Source: an uncultured Planctomycetaceae bacterium (GTDB lineage Bacteria; Planctomycetota; Planctomycetia; Pirellulales; Thermoguttaceae). Taken from it: 37,464 nt of DNA. The stretch lies in NCBI GenBank assembly GCA_947307005.1, contig CAMZHY010000002.1, positions 1 to 37,464 on the forward strand, written 5' to 3'. The position numbers and the translations under genes were made by a program. The notes beneath the pieces are model-generated. The model had not been told where the DNA came from. It saw nothing but the letters and a program-made list of their open reading frames with translations, and ran no database searches. Positions 1 to 9,713 of this stretch are shown piece by piece. Each line of letters starts with the position of its first letter. Within the stretch, counting starts at the first letter, position 1.

Positions 1-1899
1 GAACGATCCGTAGTTTGACGCGGAACTGTCGACGAGGTTCGAACGTCCTTCGAGTCCCGTGACGTACTCCACGCCCTCTGTTTCGAGCGCGAGACGGTAG
101 CATTTGCGCATGACGTCGCGGGTTCGGAAAAGGGACGCGGAGTCCGGGAGCTGAATCGAACCGCGCAGCATGCCCTTGTCCTGGACGGGGACGAATCCCG
201 TCGGCGTCGATCGGAAATAATCGGCGGTTAAATAGAGGAGACCCCCGTAGAGAACGAGAACGATTATCGCGACGCGCAAAAGCCCGGCGACGACGGCGAC
301 GTAGGCCGACGTCGCGAGTTTAAAGACGCCGTTGAAGAGTTTGAAAAAGGGACCTAGCAGAACGTCGACGAGCCAAGTGATCGGATCGCGGCGCGCCCCG
401 CGAGGAATGAGGAAACACGCGCAGAGCGCCGGGCTTAACGTCAGTGAAACGAAACAGGAGATCAGCGTTGAAACGGCGATGGTTAGCGCGAACTCGCGAT
501 AGAAGGCGCCGACCAGTCCCGGAACGCAGGCCGCCGGAATAAAGACCGAAGCAAGGACGAGCGCGATCGCGACCAGCGCGCCGGAGACTTCGTCCATCGC
601 TTTTCGCGCCGCGTCGCGAGGCGACAGTCCGTTTGACATGTGCCGCTCGACGTTTTCCACGACGACGATCGCGTCGTCGACGACGATTCCAATCGCAAGG
701 ACGAGTCCGAAGAGAGAAAGATTGTTCAAACTGAAACCGAACGCGTACATCGCCGCGCACGACCCAATGAGCGAAATCGGAACGGCGAGGAGCGGAATGA
801 TCGCGGCGCGCCAGCTTTGTAGGAAGAGAAGAACGACGATCGCGACGAGAATCGCCGCCTCGACGAGCGTCTTCTTGATTTCCCGAATCGACTCGCGAAT
901 ATACGGCGTCGTGTCGTACGTGTAGACGTATTCGATTCCCGGCGGGAACGACTTCGCCATTTCGTCGAGTTCTTCCCGGATGCGGTCCGCTGTCTCGACG
1001 GCGTTGGCGTCCGGTAGCTGATAGATTGACAGCGTGACCGACGGCAGCCCGTTGAACGCGCTCGTCACCGTGTTGGCGAGCGCGGCGAGTTCGACGCGCG
1101 CGACGTCGCGCAGGAGCGTGACGCGTCCTTGATCGTCCGTTTGAACGACGATATTCTCAAATTCTTCCGGCTCGACAAGGCGCCCTTTCATATCGATGGG
1201 ACGCTGGAAAACGATCGGTTCGTCGATTGGCGGATCGCCGACGGAACCCGCCGCCACCTGCTGGTTCTGCTCTTTAATCGCTTTGACGACGTCGCCGGAG
1301 TTGAGTTTTCGCGCCTCCATTTTCGCGGGGTCAAGCCATACGCGCATCGAATACGCTTTTTCACCCCAGATCGACGTGTCGCCAACGCCGTCGACGCGCG
1401 CGATTTCGTCGCGAACGCGGTGCGAGACAAAGTTGCTCAAGTATACCTGATCGAATTCGCGGTTTGGCGAGATGAAGTTGATCTGCATGAGAACGGTCGG
1501 CGACCTTTTGCGGACGGTCACGCCGACCTTTCTGACGTCTTCCGGCAGTTTAGGCGTCGCGAGCGCGACCCGGTTCTGAACGTGCACGAGCGCCTCGTCG
1601 AGATTCGTCCCCGTTTCGAAGACGACGCTTAGACTCATTTGACCGTCGTTGGCGCTGCTGGACTCCATGTAAAGCATGTTTTCCACGCCGTTGACTTGGT
1701 CTTCAATGAGTTCCGCGACCGTTTCGGCGACGACGCGGGCGTTCGCGCCGGAATAGCTGGCGCGAATATTGATCGTCGGGGGCGCGACGTTGGGATATTG
1801 CGCGAGGGGCAGCTGAAAATAGGCGACGGCGCCGATGAGAACGATAAGAATCGAAAGAACGCTCGCAAAAATCGGGCGATCGATGAAGAATTTCGCCAT
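1..1899 (-). CDS. RND efflux transporter permease, HAE1/AcrB family (partial, runs off left edge)
   Basis: Not in the ORF track because it has no stop in the window. Reverse strand from CAT at 1897-1899 reads MAKFFIDRPIFASVLSILIVLIGAVAYFQLPLAQYPNVAPPTINIRASYSGANARVVAETVAELIEDQVNGVENMLYMES, the classic HAE1-RND N-terminus. It lies directly downstream of an adaptor gene. Confidence 0.95.
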   Translation of the reverse strand, partial: MAKFFIDRPIFASVLSILIVLIGAVAYFQLPLAQYPNVAPPTINIRASYSGANARVVAETVAELIEDQVNGVENMLYMESSSANDGQMSLSVVFETGTNLDEALVHVQNRVALATPKLPEDVRKVGVTVRKRSPTVLMQINFISPNREFDQVYLSNFVSHRVRDEIARVDGVGDTSIWGEKAYSMRVWLDPAKMEARKLNSGDVVKAIKEQNQQVAAGSVGDPPIDEPIVFQRPIDMKGRLVEPEEFENIVVQTDDQGRVTLLRDVARVELAALANTVTSAFNGLPSVTLSIYQLPDANAVETADRIREELDEMAKSFPPGIEYVYTYDTTPYIRESIREIKKTLVEAAILVAIVVLLFLQSWRAAIIPLLAVPISLIGSCAAMYAFGFSLNNLSLFGLVLAIGIVVDDAIVVVENVERHMSNGLSPRDAARKAMDEVSGALVAIALVLASVFIPAACVPGLVGAFYREFALTIAVSTLISCFVSLTLSPALCACFLIPRGARRDPITWLVDVLLGPFFKLFNGVFKLATSAYVAVVAGLLRVAIIVLVLYGGLLYLTADYFRSTPTGFVPVQDKGMLRGSIQLPDSASLFRTRDVMRKCYRLALETEGVEYVTGLEGRSNLVDSSASNYGSF

Positions 1900-1915
1900 G
1901 GTTCGCTCCTTTCGA

Positions 1916-3172
1916 CTATCGCTCGAGCGACCACTGATAAATGTTGTCGTTCGTCGTCGATCCGTCTTCGAGAACGTACGTTCCATCCTCGCGGAGAATC
2001 TGCGTCGTCGATTTTGTTTCCAGCTCAAGGGGGTCGATCTTAACGCCGGGGCGAATTCGCAATAGATTGTCGACGACGACGCGTTCGCCCGGCTCGAGCC
2101 CTTCCTTCACGACGCGCATGTTGTCGTCCTGAAGAGGTCCAAGGACGATTGGACGCGACTCGATCCCGTTTGCCGACGTAAGAACGTAGACGCGCTTGAC
2201 GTTTTGGTCGGTGACGATCGCTTCTTCTGGGACGAGAACGGCCTCGTATTCCGGGGACGTGGGGAAGAGAACGCGAACGCGCAAACCGGGCACGAGCGGA
2301 CGGAGACCGTCGGCGCCGACGGGATTTTTCGCGACGGATCTGAATTCCAGCGTTCCAGTTGTTTCGTTGAGGGAGGGCTCGGAGAAATCGACGTTCGCTT
2401 CGTAGTCGAAACCGCCGTCTCCGACGGCGAACTTGACGGTTAGTCCTTTGCCTCCCTGACTAAGACCGGCGAGTTGTCGACGAAAAACGAGCAGCGTTCG
2501 TTCGTCGACGTCGAAATAGACGTGAATCGGATCGACGGCGACGACTTTGGTGAGGAGCGTCGAGCCTTTCGTAACGAGATTGCCGACGGTGATTTGCTCG
2601 CGGCTGACGACGCCGTCGATCGGAGAGCGAATCGTCGCGTAGTCGAGATCAATTTCCGCAAGTTCGGCGGAGGCGAGAGCCGCGTTCAACTCCGCCTGAC
2701 GCGCGTCGCGCTCCGCGACGGCGAGTTCAAGCTGTTGCTGCGACGTCGCGTTCTTCTCAAACAATCCCTGCTGTCGTTTAAGCGCCGCTTCAAGTCTTTC
2801 TAAATCCGCGCGCTTTGCCGCGACGTCGGCGCGTTCTTCGTCGACCGTCGCCTTATAAACGCGTGAATCGAGCGTGAAGAGCGCGTCCCCTTTATGGACG
2901 AACGAGCCGGGCGTAAAGTTAATCGTTTCGAGATAGCCCGTGACCTGCGCGAGCACGTCGACCGACTCAACCGCCGCCGTCCTGCCTGTCAGTTCGTCGT
3001 AGTCCGTAATCTTGCGCGTCGTCGTCGCCATCACATGCGCGGGAATCGCTTCCTCCGCGTTTTGCGCGTCGCGCTCGTCTTCTTCATGACGCGGTCTGAG
3101 TTTGTCGCACGAGGTTGAAACGACGACGAGGGAAAGGAATATCAAAAACAGAAAAGGAAGGCGCTTTTTCAC
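1916..3172 (-). CDS. RND efflux periplasmic adaptor (membrane fusion protein), predicted lipoprotein
   Basis: 418-aa ORF. Signal peptide with lipobox-like VSTSC; barrel-sandwich/hairpin sequence (GYLETINFTPGSFVHKGDALFTLD, DYATIRSPIDGVVSREQITVGNLVTKGSTLLT). 16 bp upstream of the permease. Confidence 0.95.
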   Translation of the reverse strand: MKKRLPFLFLIFLSLVVVSTSCDKLRPRHEEDERDAQNAEEAIPAHVMATTTRKITDYDELTGRTAAVESVDVLAQVTGYLETINFTPGSFVHKGDALFTLDSRVYKATVDEERADVAAKRADLERLEAALKRQQGLFEKNATSQQQLELAVAERDARQAELNAALASAELAEIDLDYATIRSPIDGVVSREQITVGNLVTKGSTLLTKVVAVDPIHVYFDVDERTLLVFRRQLAGLSQGGKGLTVKFAVGDGGFDYEANVDFSEPSLNETTGTLEFRSVAKNPVGADGLRPLVPGLRVRVLFPTSPEYEAVLVPEEAIVTDQNVKRVYVLTSANGIESRPIVLGPLQDDNMRVVKEGLEPGERVVVDNLLRIRPGVKIDPLELETKSTTQILREDGTYVLEDGSTTNDNIYQWSLER

Positions 3173-3387
3173 GATGTTTCCCGTGTTCTTGGGCGTTGAT
3201 TCTGATTTTAGATCGCGTCGAAACGCGACGACGTTTATATTCGTAAACCTATTCGAGCGACGTTAAATTAAGGTATGAACTAAGGACGATTATAGCGATG
3301 TGATTTCTCGTTTCAATGAGAAATACAGAGTTTTTTACTCGGCGTTTAATAAAAAACTTAAGAAGCGCGGCATAGAATAGTCTTTCG

Positions 3388-5802
3388 CTATTCTTCAGCC
3401 GCGCCGCCGCGCCTGCCGCCTCTGTTTCCGTTTTCGCGCGTTCGGCGGAGCGCGTCAAGCGCGTTTTGCGTTCTGTCGGTCGCGCTTGAATTGTCGGCGG
3501 CGTTTGAGTCGTCGACCGCGTTGTTAGCGGCGTTTCGAGACGCGTTAGAGCCGTTTCTGTTCGTTCGAGCGCCGTTGCGAGCCGCCGTTGCGGGAGCGTC
3601 GTTTTCAAAGGACGGCGCGGCGGAGTCCTGGGCGGTCGCGGGGTTTTCTTCCGTCGCGTCGTTTGCGTCGGACGCGCCGCTCAGTCCTCGATTTCTCGTT
3701 TGTCGCGATTCTCGCGACGTCCGAAGCGCGTCGAGGAGTCGATCGCGACGAGATTGCGTTCCGCCGCCGGTCGCGTTTTCGCCGCCGGACGCGTCTGGAA
3801 CCGCCGCTCCAAGCGTCGCGTCGTTTGGTAAAGCTCCCGTTGCGCCGCCGTCGCCGAGCGCCGCGTCCGGCGCGTTGAAGTCCGTCGAACCGAGGGACGC
3901 TCCGTTGGAGCTTGTTTCGCCGAATCCCGCGCTAAACGCGTCGATTGGCGCGGGATTGAGTCCGTCGACGCCTGTTACGCCAGCCGCCGACTCGGCGGCG
4001 TCGAGCGACGCGAAGACGTCGTCCGACGTTCCCATATAACCGCTCTTTTCGCGCTCTACCTCGATGAAGCCCGTCGCCGCGCTCCAGTCGAGTTCGCCGA
4101 CGGACGCGTCGGCGCTTAGGGCGTCGCCCGTCGTAAGACCGCCCAGGAGCGTCGCGTCGGAGAATCCCTTTCCGAGCGTTGAAAGGTCTTTGTAGAAGAC
4201 TTGACGCGGCGGTTCCGTCGTCCCGTCGACGACGACTTCGGCGCGCTCCGTCTCGTTGGAATGGTCGAGGAAACCGACGATCTGCCCGCGATAGACGTCG
4301 CCGCGCGCCGTCGTCTTGTCGTAGAGGTTTTTCATCGCGTCGAGGGAAACCAGTCCCTTCGTATAGAGCCACGTCGCGTGACGGTAATCGTTGGGAATCG
4401 CGCGTCCGATTTCGGGGCGTTCCGAAAGAATACGCTGGACGTCGGCGGTCGCGAGACCGGGGATCGCCGCCAAGACGGGACGCGGCGCCGCGTTGACGTT
4501 GACGCGCCCGACGATTGTGGTTGATTCGCTCGTCGAAGCGTAATCGAGGAACGTCATGAGCTTCGCGGCGTTCGACGCGTCTCTTGAGTCGCGGATCGGC
4601 GAGTCGTAAGCGACGTTTCCCACGACGACGCGCGCGCCGACGATATCAAGGGGCGTCTTTAACGTCGTCGTCGCGGCGACGGAGTCGTCAATCTGAGCTT
4701 GCGCGAGGTTTCCGACCGTCGCGTTAGTCGTCGTCGCGCTTTCGTCGGTCGCGCCCCTTCTTCCCGAATTTTGAAGATATCCGGATTGTCGTCCGCGCCG
4801 CTGCGTTCCGCGAGGAGACGCGGACGCGGTTGCGTTCCGCTCGTTTGCTTCCGGACCGTATTGCCGATAAAGGACGATAAACTTGGCGACGTCGTCGCCG
4901 ACGCGCGGCGCCAACTCCTGATAAAGGAAATTCAGATTGTCGCCGTTTAAATTGACGCGCGCTTCGCCTCGAGGATCGTCGTCTTTTTCCGCGCTAAAGA
5001 CGGTGAGAAGCGTGGTCCATGGAACGGAGTCCGTCGCCGCGGCGTTTCGGCTTGCCGTCGGCGTTGAAAGAAGCGAGCCGCCGTAGCCGCCGCTTGATTC
5101 TTCAACGCCGATAGTTTCCGCGTTGTAAGTAAAGTTTTCGTCGGAACCGTAGAGCTGCGCGCGCGTGACGCCTCGCGCGAGCAGGAGTTCTTCAAGGAAA
5201 ACAGGAGTCGCGTTTCGGGGACTGTACGGGAGCTTTGCGTTTGCGTAATATCGCGCCTCGGCCCCGTTTTGACGCGCCTGTTCGTCCGGGTCGATCCAGT
5301 CGAGGATCGAATCCGCCGCAATCGTCGTCATGCCCGGAAGTTTCATCAGCGCCGTTCGCCCCGCGCCGGGCGACTCCTTGTCCCATTCCAACACCGTCTG
5401 AAGATTGAGCCGCGTCGACTCGTCGACGAGTCCGTAGCGAATCCCGTCGATTTTCGAGTCCTCGAGTTTCGGCGAAAGGATCGTGAAACGCGACGTGTCG
5501 GCGCCCCCTTCTTCTTTTGTTAGGAGAGGTTTGGCGCAGAAATATTCGTCGTTATTATAGAGACCGCCGTTTCGTTCGCGCTCTTCCTCCGTTTGTTCGA
5601 CGCACCCGATGAGATAGACGACCGCGGACCTAACGACGCCGGTTGTCAGTTCTTTGCGTCCTCGCGTCGCCGTCGCTTCGTTTTCCGTCTTCATGAGCGT
5701 GAGGAGCGCCGCGCCGCTAAGCGCGAGCGCGGTCAGGACAAGCGTGACGATCAGGAGCATGACGCCGCGCCGTCGAGAAGGGGGAAGGGGTGTGTGTCTC
5801 AT
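3388..5802 (-). CDS. Type II secretion GspK-like protein with long low-complexity C-terminal tail
   Basis: 804-aa ORF. Prepilin-like N-terminus (RRRGVMLLIVTLVLTALALSGAALLTLMKTE); helix-hairpin-helix-like segments (LMKLPGMTTIAADSILDWIDPDEQ, VLAAIPGLATADVQRILSERPEIG) typical of GspK. C-terminal ~200 aa is Asn/Ala/Ser/Arg-rich. Confidence 0.8.
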   Translation of the reverse strand: MRHTPLPPSRRRGVMLLIVTLVLTALALSGAALLTLMKTENEATATRGRKELTTGVVRSAVVYLIGCVEQTEEERERNGGLYNNDEYFCAKPLLTKEEGGADTSRFTILSPKLEDSKIDGIRYGLVDESTRLNLQTVLEWDKESPGAGRTALMKLPGMTTIAADSILDWIDPDEQARQNGAEARYYANAKLPYSPRNATPVFLEELLLARGVTRAQLYGSDENFTYNAETIGVEESSGGYGGSLLSTPTASRNAAATDSVPWTTLLTVFSAEKDDDPRGEARVNLNGDNLNFLYQELAPRVGDDVAKFIVLYRQYGPEANERNATASASPRGTQRRGRQSGYLQNSGRRGATDESATTTNATVGNLAQAQIDDSVAATTTLKTPLDIVGARVVVGNVAYDSPIRDSRDASNAAKLMTFLDYASTSESTTIVGRVNVNAAPRPVLAAIPGLATADVQRILSERPEIGRAIPNDYRHATWLYTKGLVSLDAMKNLYDKTTARGDVYRGQIVGFLDHSNETERAEVVVDGTTEPPRQVFYKDLSTLGKGFSDATLLGGLTTGDALSADASVGELDWSAATGFIEVEREKSGYMGTSDDVFASLDAAESAAGVTGVDGLNPAPIDAFSAGFGETSSNGASLGSTDFNAPDAALGDGGATGALPNDATLGAAVPDASGGENATGGGTQSRRDRLLDALRTSRESRQTRNRGLSGASDANDATEENPATAQDSAAPSFENDAPATAARNGARTNRNGSNASRNAANNAVDDSNAADNSSATDRTQNALDALRRTRENGNRGGRRGGAAEE

Positions 5803-5814
5803 GCGCGCGTCTCC

Positions 5815-7671
5815 TTAATCGTCGAGGTACGCGCGTCGGAGCGCCGCCAGTTTGTAGAGCGTCGGTTTGGGACGACCGTGAGCGTCGAGGAGTCCCGAGG
5901 TCGGCGTAAAATCTTCCGGCGCGTCGATTTCGGCGGAATAGGAGACGCTTTCCGATCGCGAGGCGAAGGACGCGTCGGAAGAGGCGAGGTCGATTTCGTC
6001 AAAGATTTCGTCGTCTTCAGCAGCGTCCGTGTAGAAGAAGTCGTCTTCGTTTTGCCGTTCTTCCTCCGATTGGGCGGACAGACGCGCGTCGGCGTCCATA
6101 AGAACCTGTTCGAAAGGAGGCGTCGATTGCGCGCCGTCGAAAACGCTTACGAGTTCCAAGTATTCCTCGTAGCTCATGGGCTGGACGTCGAGCCACCGGG
6201 TCCAAAAGAGTTCGTCGATCGCTTTGCATGCAAGAGCGCTTGAATAGAATCGGCGCGCGAGTTCCTGTTGAACTTGAGCGCTCCAGAGCTGTTCCTCAAG
6301 CGTTTTGATTTCGTTAGAGTTTCGGAAGAAAAAGGAGCGTAGCGACTTATCCGCGAAGGCGGCGGCGAACTGTTCCGACGAATCGGGCGAGCTGGGCGCC
6401 GTGAAGGGCGCGGCGCTAGGACAGGACATGGCGACGGCGAGCTTAACGCCAAACGTCCGCCATCGATCGAAAAACCGGTGCAGTTCCATGGGATCGCGCG
6501 GCGCCGTCGTGTTGGGGACGAGTCCGAAATTCGCTTCGACGTAGAATCCGTCGAAGACGCGGCGCGCCGCGAGCTTCGCGGCAAGGTCTCCGCCGTAAAC
6601 GAGGGGGGGATCGCGAAATCGCGAAGCGTCGCCGAACGCCTGTTCGATTCCGAGAAAAACCTCCGCGTTCGGAAGGTTGTTTCGTATAAATTCGGCCGCC
6701 TGCATCGCGCTGGAGAGACGGAATTCAAGCGTCGTGAGATTCGGCGCGGTTTCGACGTTTGAGGCGACGACCCAGCGATTGACGCGATTTCCCAACGCTC
6801 CGACGGCGGATTCGACGTAACTCATGTAATCGCGCCGAAGCGTTTCCGCGCTGAGCGACGACGATTGAAGTCTCGAAGGAATATCCGTTCCCCAACGCGT
6901 CAAAGGACCGAGCGTCGCGCGGAGATCGCGTTCGCGCGCTCTGTCGAGCGTCTCGCCGACTCGAGACCAGTCGTATCGAAAACCGCGTTCGACGTCGCGC
7001 CAGTTGACGCGGAGGTTGATCGTTTGAAAGAGCGGCTCAAGTTTAGGACGCGAGCGAGTCGTTTTTGAACCCGCGAAAAGCGCGTCGTAAGGGACCGTCC
7101 AGTTTTCTCGCGGCGTGGTCGAGAACCCAAACCGAGAGACCCACGAGGCCGTTCTGCGTCGCGCCGCGAGCGTTTGGTTCAGGTACTGTTCGTTGAGGCG
7201 GCGCGCGATTTCGCACAGCGCCGTGAAGAGCGAAATGGTCGCCGCGTCGTAGTCGGGGGAGTCCGCGTCGGAGGTGACGAGAACGGAGAATTTCTGAACG
7301 GCGCGCCGGATTTGTCCCTTCAGCCGTTCCGGAGTCGAAAAGCCCGAATAGGACCATTCCGCTCGTTTGCGCTGAATCCTCGAAATCTGACCGCGACAGA
7401 GTTCGAGATAAAGAGATCGGGGGCGACAATCGAACGGGAGCGTTTCGGTCGAGGCGTAGAAGAACCCTTCGCGAGAGTTCGAGCATGGAATGTAGAACGC
7501 GCCCGAGCCTTCCATCTTGGCGCTGACGACGAGCCGATTTCGCGTTTTGTCAGACTCGTCGACGCGAATCGAGGTCGGAACGGGTCTACGGCCTTTCGCG
7601 ACGACGAATCCTCGCCGCGCGAGCGCCCCCGCGATTTGGTTTTTCGGATAGAAGAAAAAGAACTCGCTCAT
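5815..7671 (-). CDS. GH10-like (endo-xylanase-fold) protein with degenerate active site
   Basis: 618-aa ORF. LRVNWRDVERGFRYDWSRVGETLDRARERDLRATLGPLTRW resembles the GH10 beta3/beta4 region; VNRWVVASNVETAPN lies at the acid/base region; FDGFYVEANFGLVPNTTAPRDPMELHRFFDRWRTFGVKLAVAMSCPS resembles planctomycete GH10-like proteins. 12 bp upstream of the gspK-like gene. Confidence 0.6.
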   Translation of the reverse strand: MSEFFFFYPKNQIAGALARRGFVVAKGRRPVPTSIRVDESDKTRNRLVVSAKMEGSGAFYIPCSNSREGFFYASTETLPFDCRPRSLYLELCRGQISRIQRKRAEWSYSGFSTPERLKGQIRRAVQKFSVLVTSDADSPDYDAATISLFTALCEIARRLNEQYLNQTLAARRRTASWVSRFGFSTTPRENWTVPYDALFAGSKTTRSRPKLEPLFQTINLRVNWRDVERGFRYDWSRVGETLDRARERDLRATLGPLTRWGTDIPSRLQSSSLSAETLRRDYMSYVESAVGALGNRVNRWVVASNVETAPNLTTLEFRLSSAMQAAEFIRNNLPNAEVFLGIEQAFGDASRFRDPPLVYGGDLAAKLAARRVFDGFYVEANFGLVPNTTAPRDPMELHRFFDRWRTFGVKLAVAMSCPSAAPFTAPSSPDSSEQFAAAFADKSLRSFFFRNSNEIKTLEEQLWSAQVQQELARRFYSSALACKAIDELFWTRWLDVQPMSYEEYLELVSVFDGAQSTPPFEQVLMDADARLSAQSEEERQNEDDFFYTDAAEDDEIFDEIDLASSDASFASRSESVSYSAEIDAPEDFTPTSGLLDAHGRPKPTLYKLAALRRAYLDD

Positions 7672-7903
7672 CGATTTACGTCCGCACCTTGTCCGAGTTC
7701 GCCGCGCGCCTTTCCGAGATCGCGCCGAAACCTCCGGACGATTGACTGAATATATCGAGAACGACCGATTTAATCAATTGGCGCGGCGATGAGAATGATA
7801 AAAAAACAACGATCGACCTTTAAATTGGTAAAATATTCCGACAATTTAGGAAAATTTGACCGAATTGTTGCAGTCCCGACTGGAATTGAAGATTGCGACC
7901 TTG

Positions 7904-7909
7904 TATAAT
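7904..7909 (+). promoter_or_regulatory. Possible -10 element upstream of the Gfo/Idh gene
   Basis: Perfect TATAAT in an AT-rich intergenic stretch. No well-spaced consensus -35 is visible, so the call is weak. Confidence 0.3.
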
Positions 7910-8052
7910 AAGCGTAATATTCAAAAGTAAGGCGTCTGTTTTCAACGACGCCGCGTTAGGAGCAAGGGGCGTCCGGCGTCGGGTCGTTTGTTTGAAGACC
8001 TTCGGACGCGCGTTCCTCGCCGTTTTGACTCAAAACATTCAGGAGTTTTTCC

Positions 8053-9567
8053 ATGAGTATGCAAACTTCTCGTCGTGATTTCCTCAAGGCGTCGACCATC
8101 GCCGGCGTTGGTTTCATGGTTGGCGCTGGCAACAGCGTTAAAATCGCTCGCGCGTCCGCGCTTCAAGGGTTGGCGATCGCCGGTATTGGCGTCGGCGGCA
8201 AAGGCGCCAGCGACATCACGCAGGCGAGCTATTACGGCAAAGTCGTCGCGATCTGCGACGTCGATCGCAACACGCTTGCGGGCAAGGCGAAGGAATTCCC
8301 CGGTTGCAAGACCTACACGAACTACAAAGACCTTTACGCCGAAATGATGGACAAGATCGACGCCGTTACGGTTTCGACCCCCGACCACATGCACACGATC
8401 ATCACGGCGGAAGCGATCAAGAACGGAAAGCACGCGTATACGCAAAAGCCGCTGACGCGCTCGATCGGCGAAGCTCGTTATCTTGGCTATCTCGCGAAGA
8501 AGTACGGCGTCTGCACCCAGATGGGCAACCAAGGGTCCACGCTTGACGCGATGCGTCGTTGCGTCGCCCAGATTAAGGCTGGCGTGATTGGCGAAATCAA
8601 GGCGGTTCACATTTGGACGAACCGTCCGATTTGGGCGCAGGGACCGGACCGCGCCGAGACGATGGAAAAGTTCATCGCGAAGACGAAGGCGGAAGAGGAC
8701 GACGAAGAAGTCGCCAACGAACTCATCGACGAGAAGAAAAAGCAGGTCGAGGCCGCTTTCAAGAATCTCGATTGGGACGCTTGGATTGGCGTCGCGCCGA
8801 AGCGCGAATTCTGGCCCGGCATCTACCACAGCTTCCAGTGGCGCGGCTGGTGGGACTTCGGTTCCGGCTCCCTCGGCGACATGGCTTGCCATACCGCCAA
8901 TATGCCGTACGGCGCTTGCGACCTGAAGTTCCCCACCGAGGTCGTCGCCGAATCGTCCGGACATGACTTCGACTCCTTCCCCGCCTCCAGCAAGATCTGG
9001 TTCCAGTTCCCCGCGACCGAAAACCGCGGCGCGATCGAAGTCACTTGGTTCGACGCCAGCACGAAGCCCGACGCTTCTCTCTTCGAAGAATACGGCATTA
9101 CGAACCCGACCAACTCCGGCGCGATCATCATCGGCGACAAGGGCGTCGCTTACAGCCCGGACGACTATGCCAACAGGTATGAACTTCGCGCCAAGGGCGG
9201 CGACAGACTTACGGAAATCGACGGCGTCGAATGGCGCAAGGCTCCTGAGGACGAACATTCCAGCGATTTCGACGCTCGCAACAAGCTCGAATGGGTTACC
9301 GCGATCAGCGAAAACAAGCCGGAACTCTGCTGGTCCAACTTCCCGAATTTCGCCGGTCCTCTCACCGAGACGATCCTCCTCGGCAACCTTGCCGTTTGGG
9401 CCGCCCCGAAGGCTGGCGAACGCGGCGAAACGATCAAGTGGGACGCGAAGAAGCTCCAGGTTACCAACCTTGCCGAACTCAAGACCCCCGGCGTCGCCGA
9501 ACTCGTTCGTCCGGAATACCAGAACGGCTACGAAAAGATCGACTGGTCCTTCATCGACGAGACCTGA
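8053..9567 (+). CDS. Gfo/Idh/MocA family oxidoreductase with Tat signal
   Basis: 504-aa ORF. Twin-arginine signal SRRDFLKASTIAGVGFMVGAG; nucleotide-binding GIAGIGVGGKG; YTQKPLTRS at the EKP position; MGNQGS. Confidence 0.93.
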   Translation: MSMQTSRRDFLKASTIAGVGFMVGAGNSVKIARASALQGLAIAGIGVGGKGASDITQASYYGKVVAICDVDRNTLAGKAKEFPGCKTYTNYKDLYAEMMDKIDAVTVSTPDHMHTIITAEAIKNGKHAYTQKPLTRSIGEARYLGYLAKKYGVCTQMGNQGSTLDAMRRCVAQIKAGVIGEIKAVHIWTNRPIWAQGPDRAETMEKFIAKTKAEEDDEEVANELIDEKKKQVEAAFKNLDWDAWIGVAPKREFWPGIYHSFQWRGWWDFGSGSLGDMACHTANMPYGACDLKFPTEVVAESSGHDFDSFPASSKIWFQFPATENRGAIEVTWFDASTKPDASLFEEYGITNPTNSGAIIIGDKGVAYSPDDYANRYELRAKGGDRLTEIDGVEWRKAPEDEHSSDFDARNKLEWVTAISENKPELCWSNFPNFAGPLTETILLGNLAVWAAPKAGERGETIKWDAKKLQVTNLAELKTPGVAELVRPEYQNGYEKIDWSFIDET

Positions 9568-9614
9568 TCTCTTTTCCGCGAGCTAACGGCTCGCTCGTTT
9601 AAAACGTAAAAATA

Positions 9615-9653
9615 ATCGACCCGTCCTCTTCTGGGGGACGGGTCGATCTTTTT
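9615..9653 (+). terminator. Rho-independent terminator, probably bidirectional
   Basis: 12-bp perfect stem atcgacccgtcc / ggacgggtcgat (9615-9626 and 9636-9647) followed by cttttt; located after the oxidoreductase stop. Confidence 0.9.
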
Positions 9654-9713
9654 ACGGCGCGACGCGAACGTCGGACGTTCTCCATTGAGGAACGCGACTT
9701 GACGCGCGTCGGT

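Noticed and set aside
7942-9258. 438-aa minus-strand ORF opposite the Gfo/Idh oxidoreductase
   Set aside because: Same codon-bias artefact. The sense frame has a Tat signal and conserved motifs; the antisense product is Arg/Val/Asp-rich and featureless.
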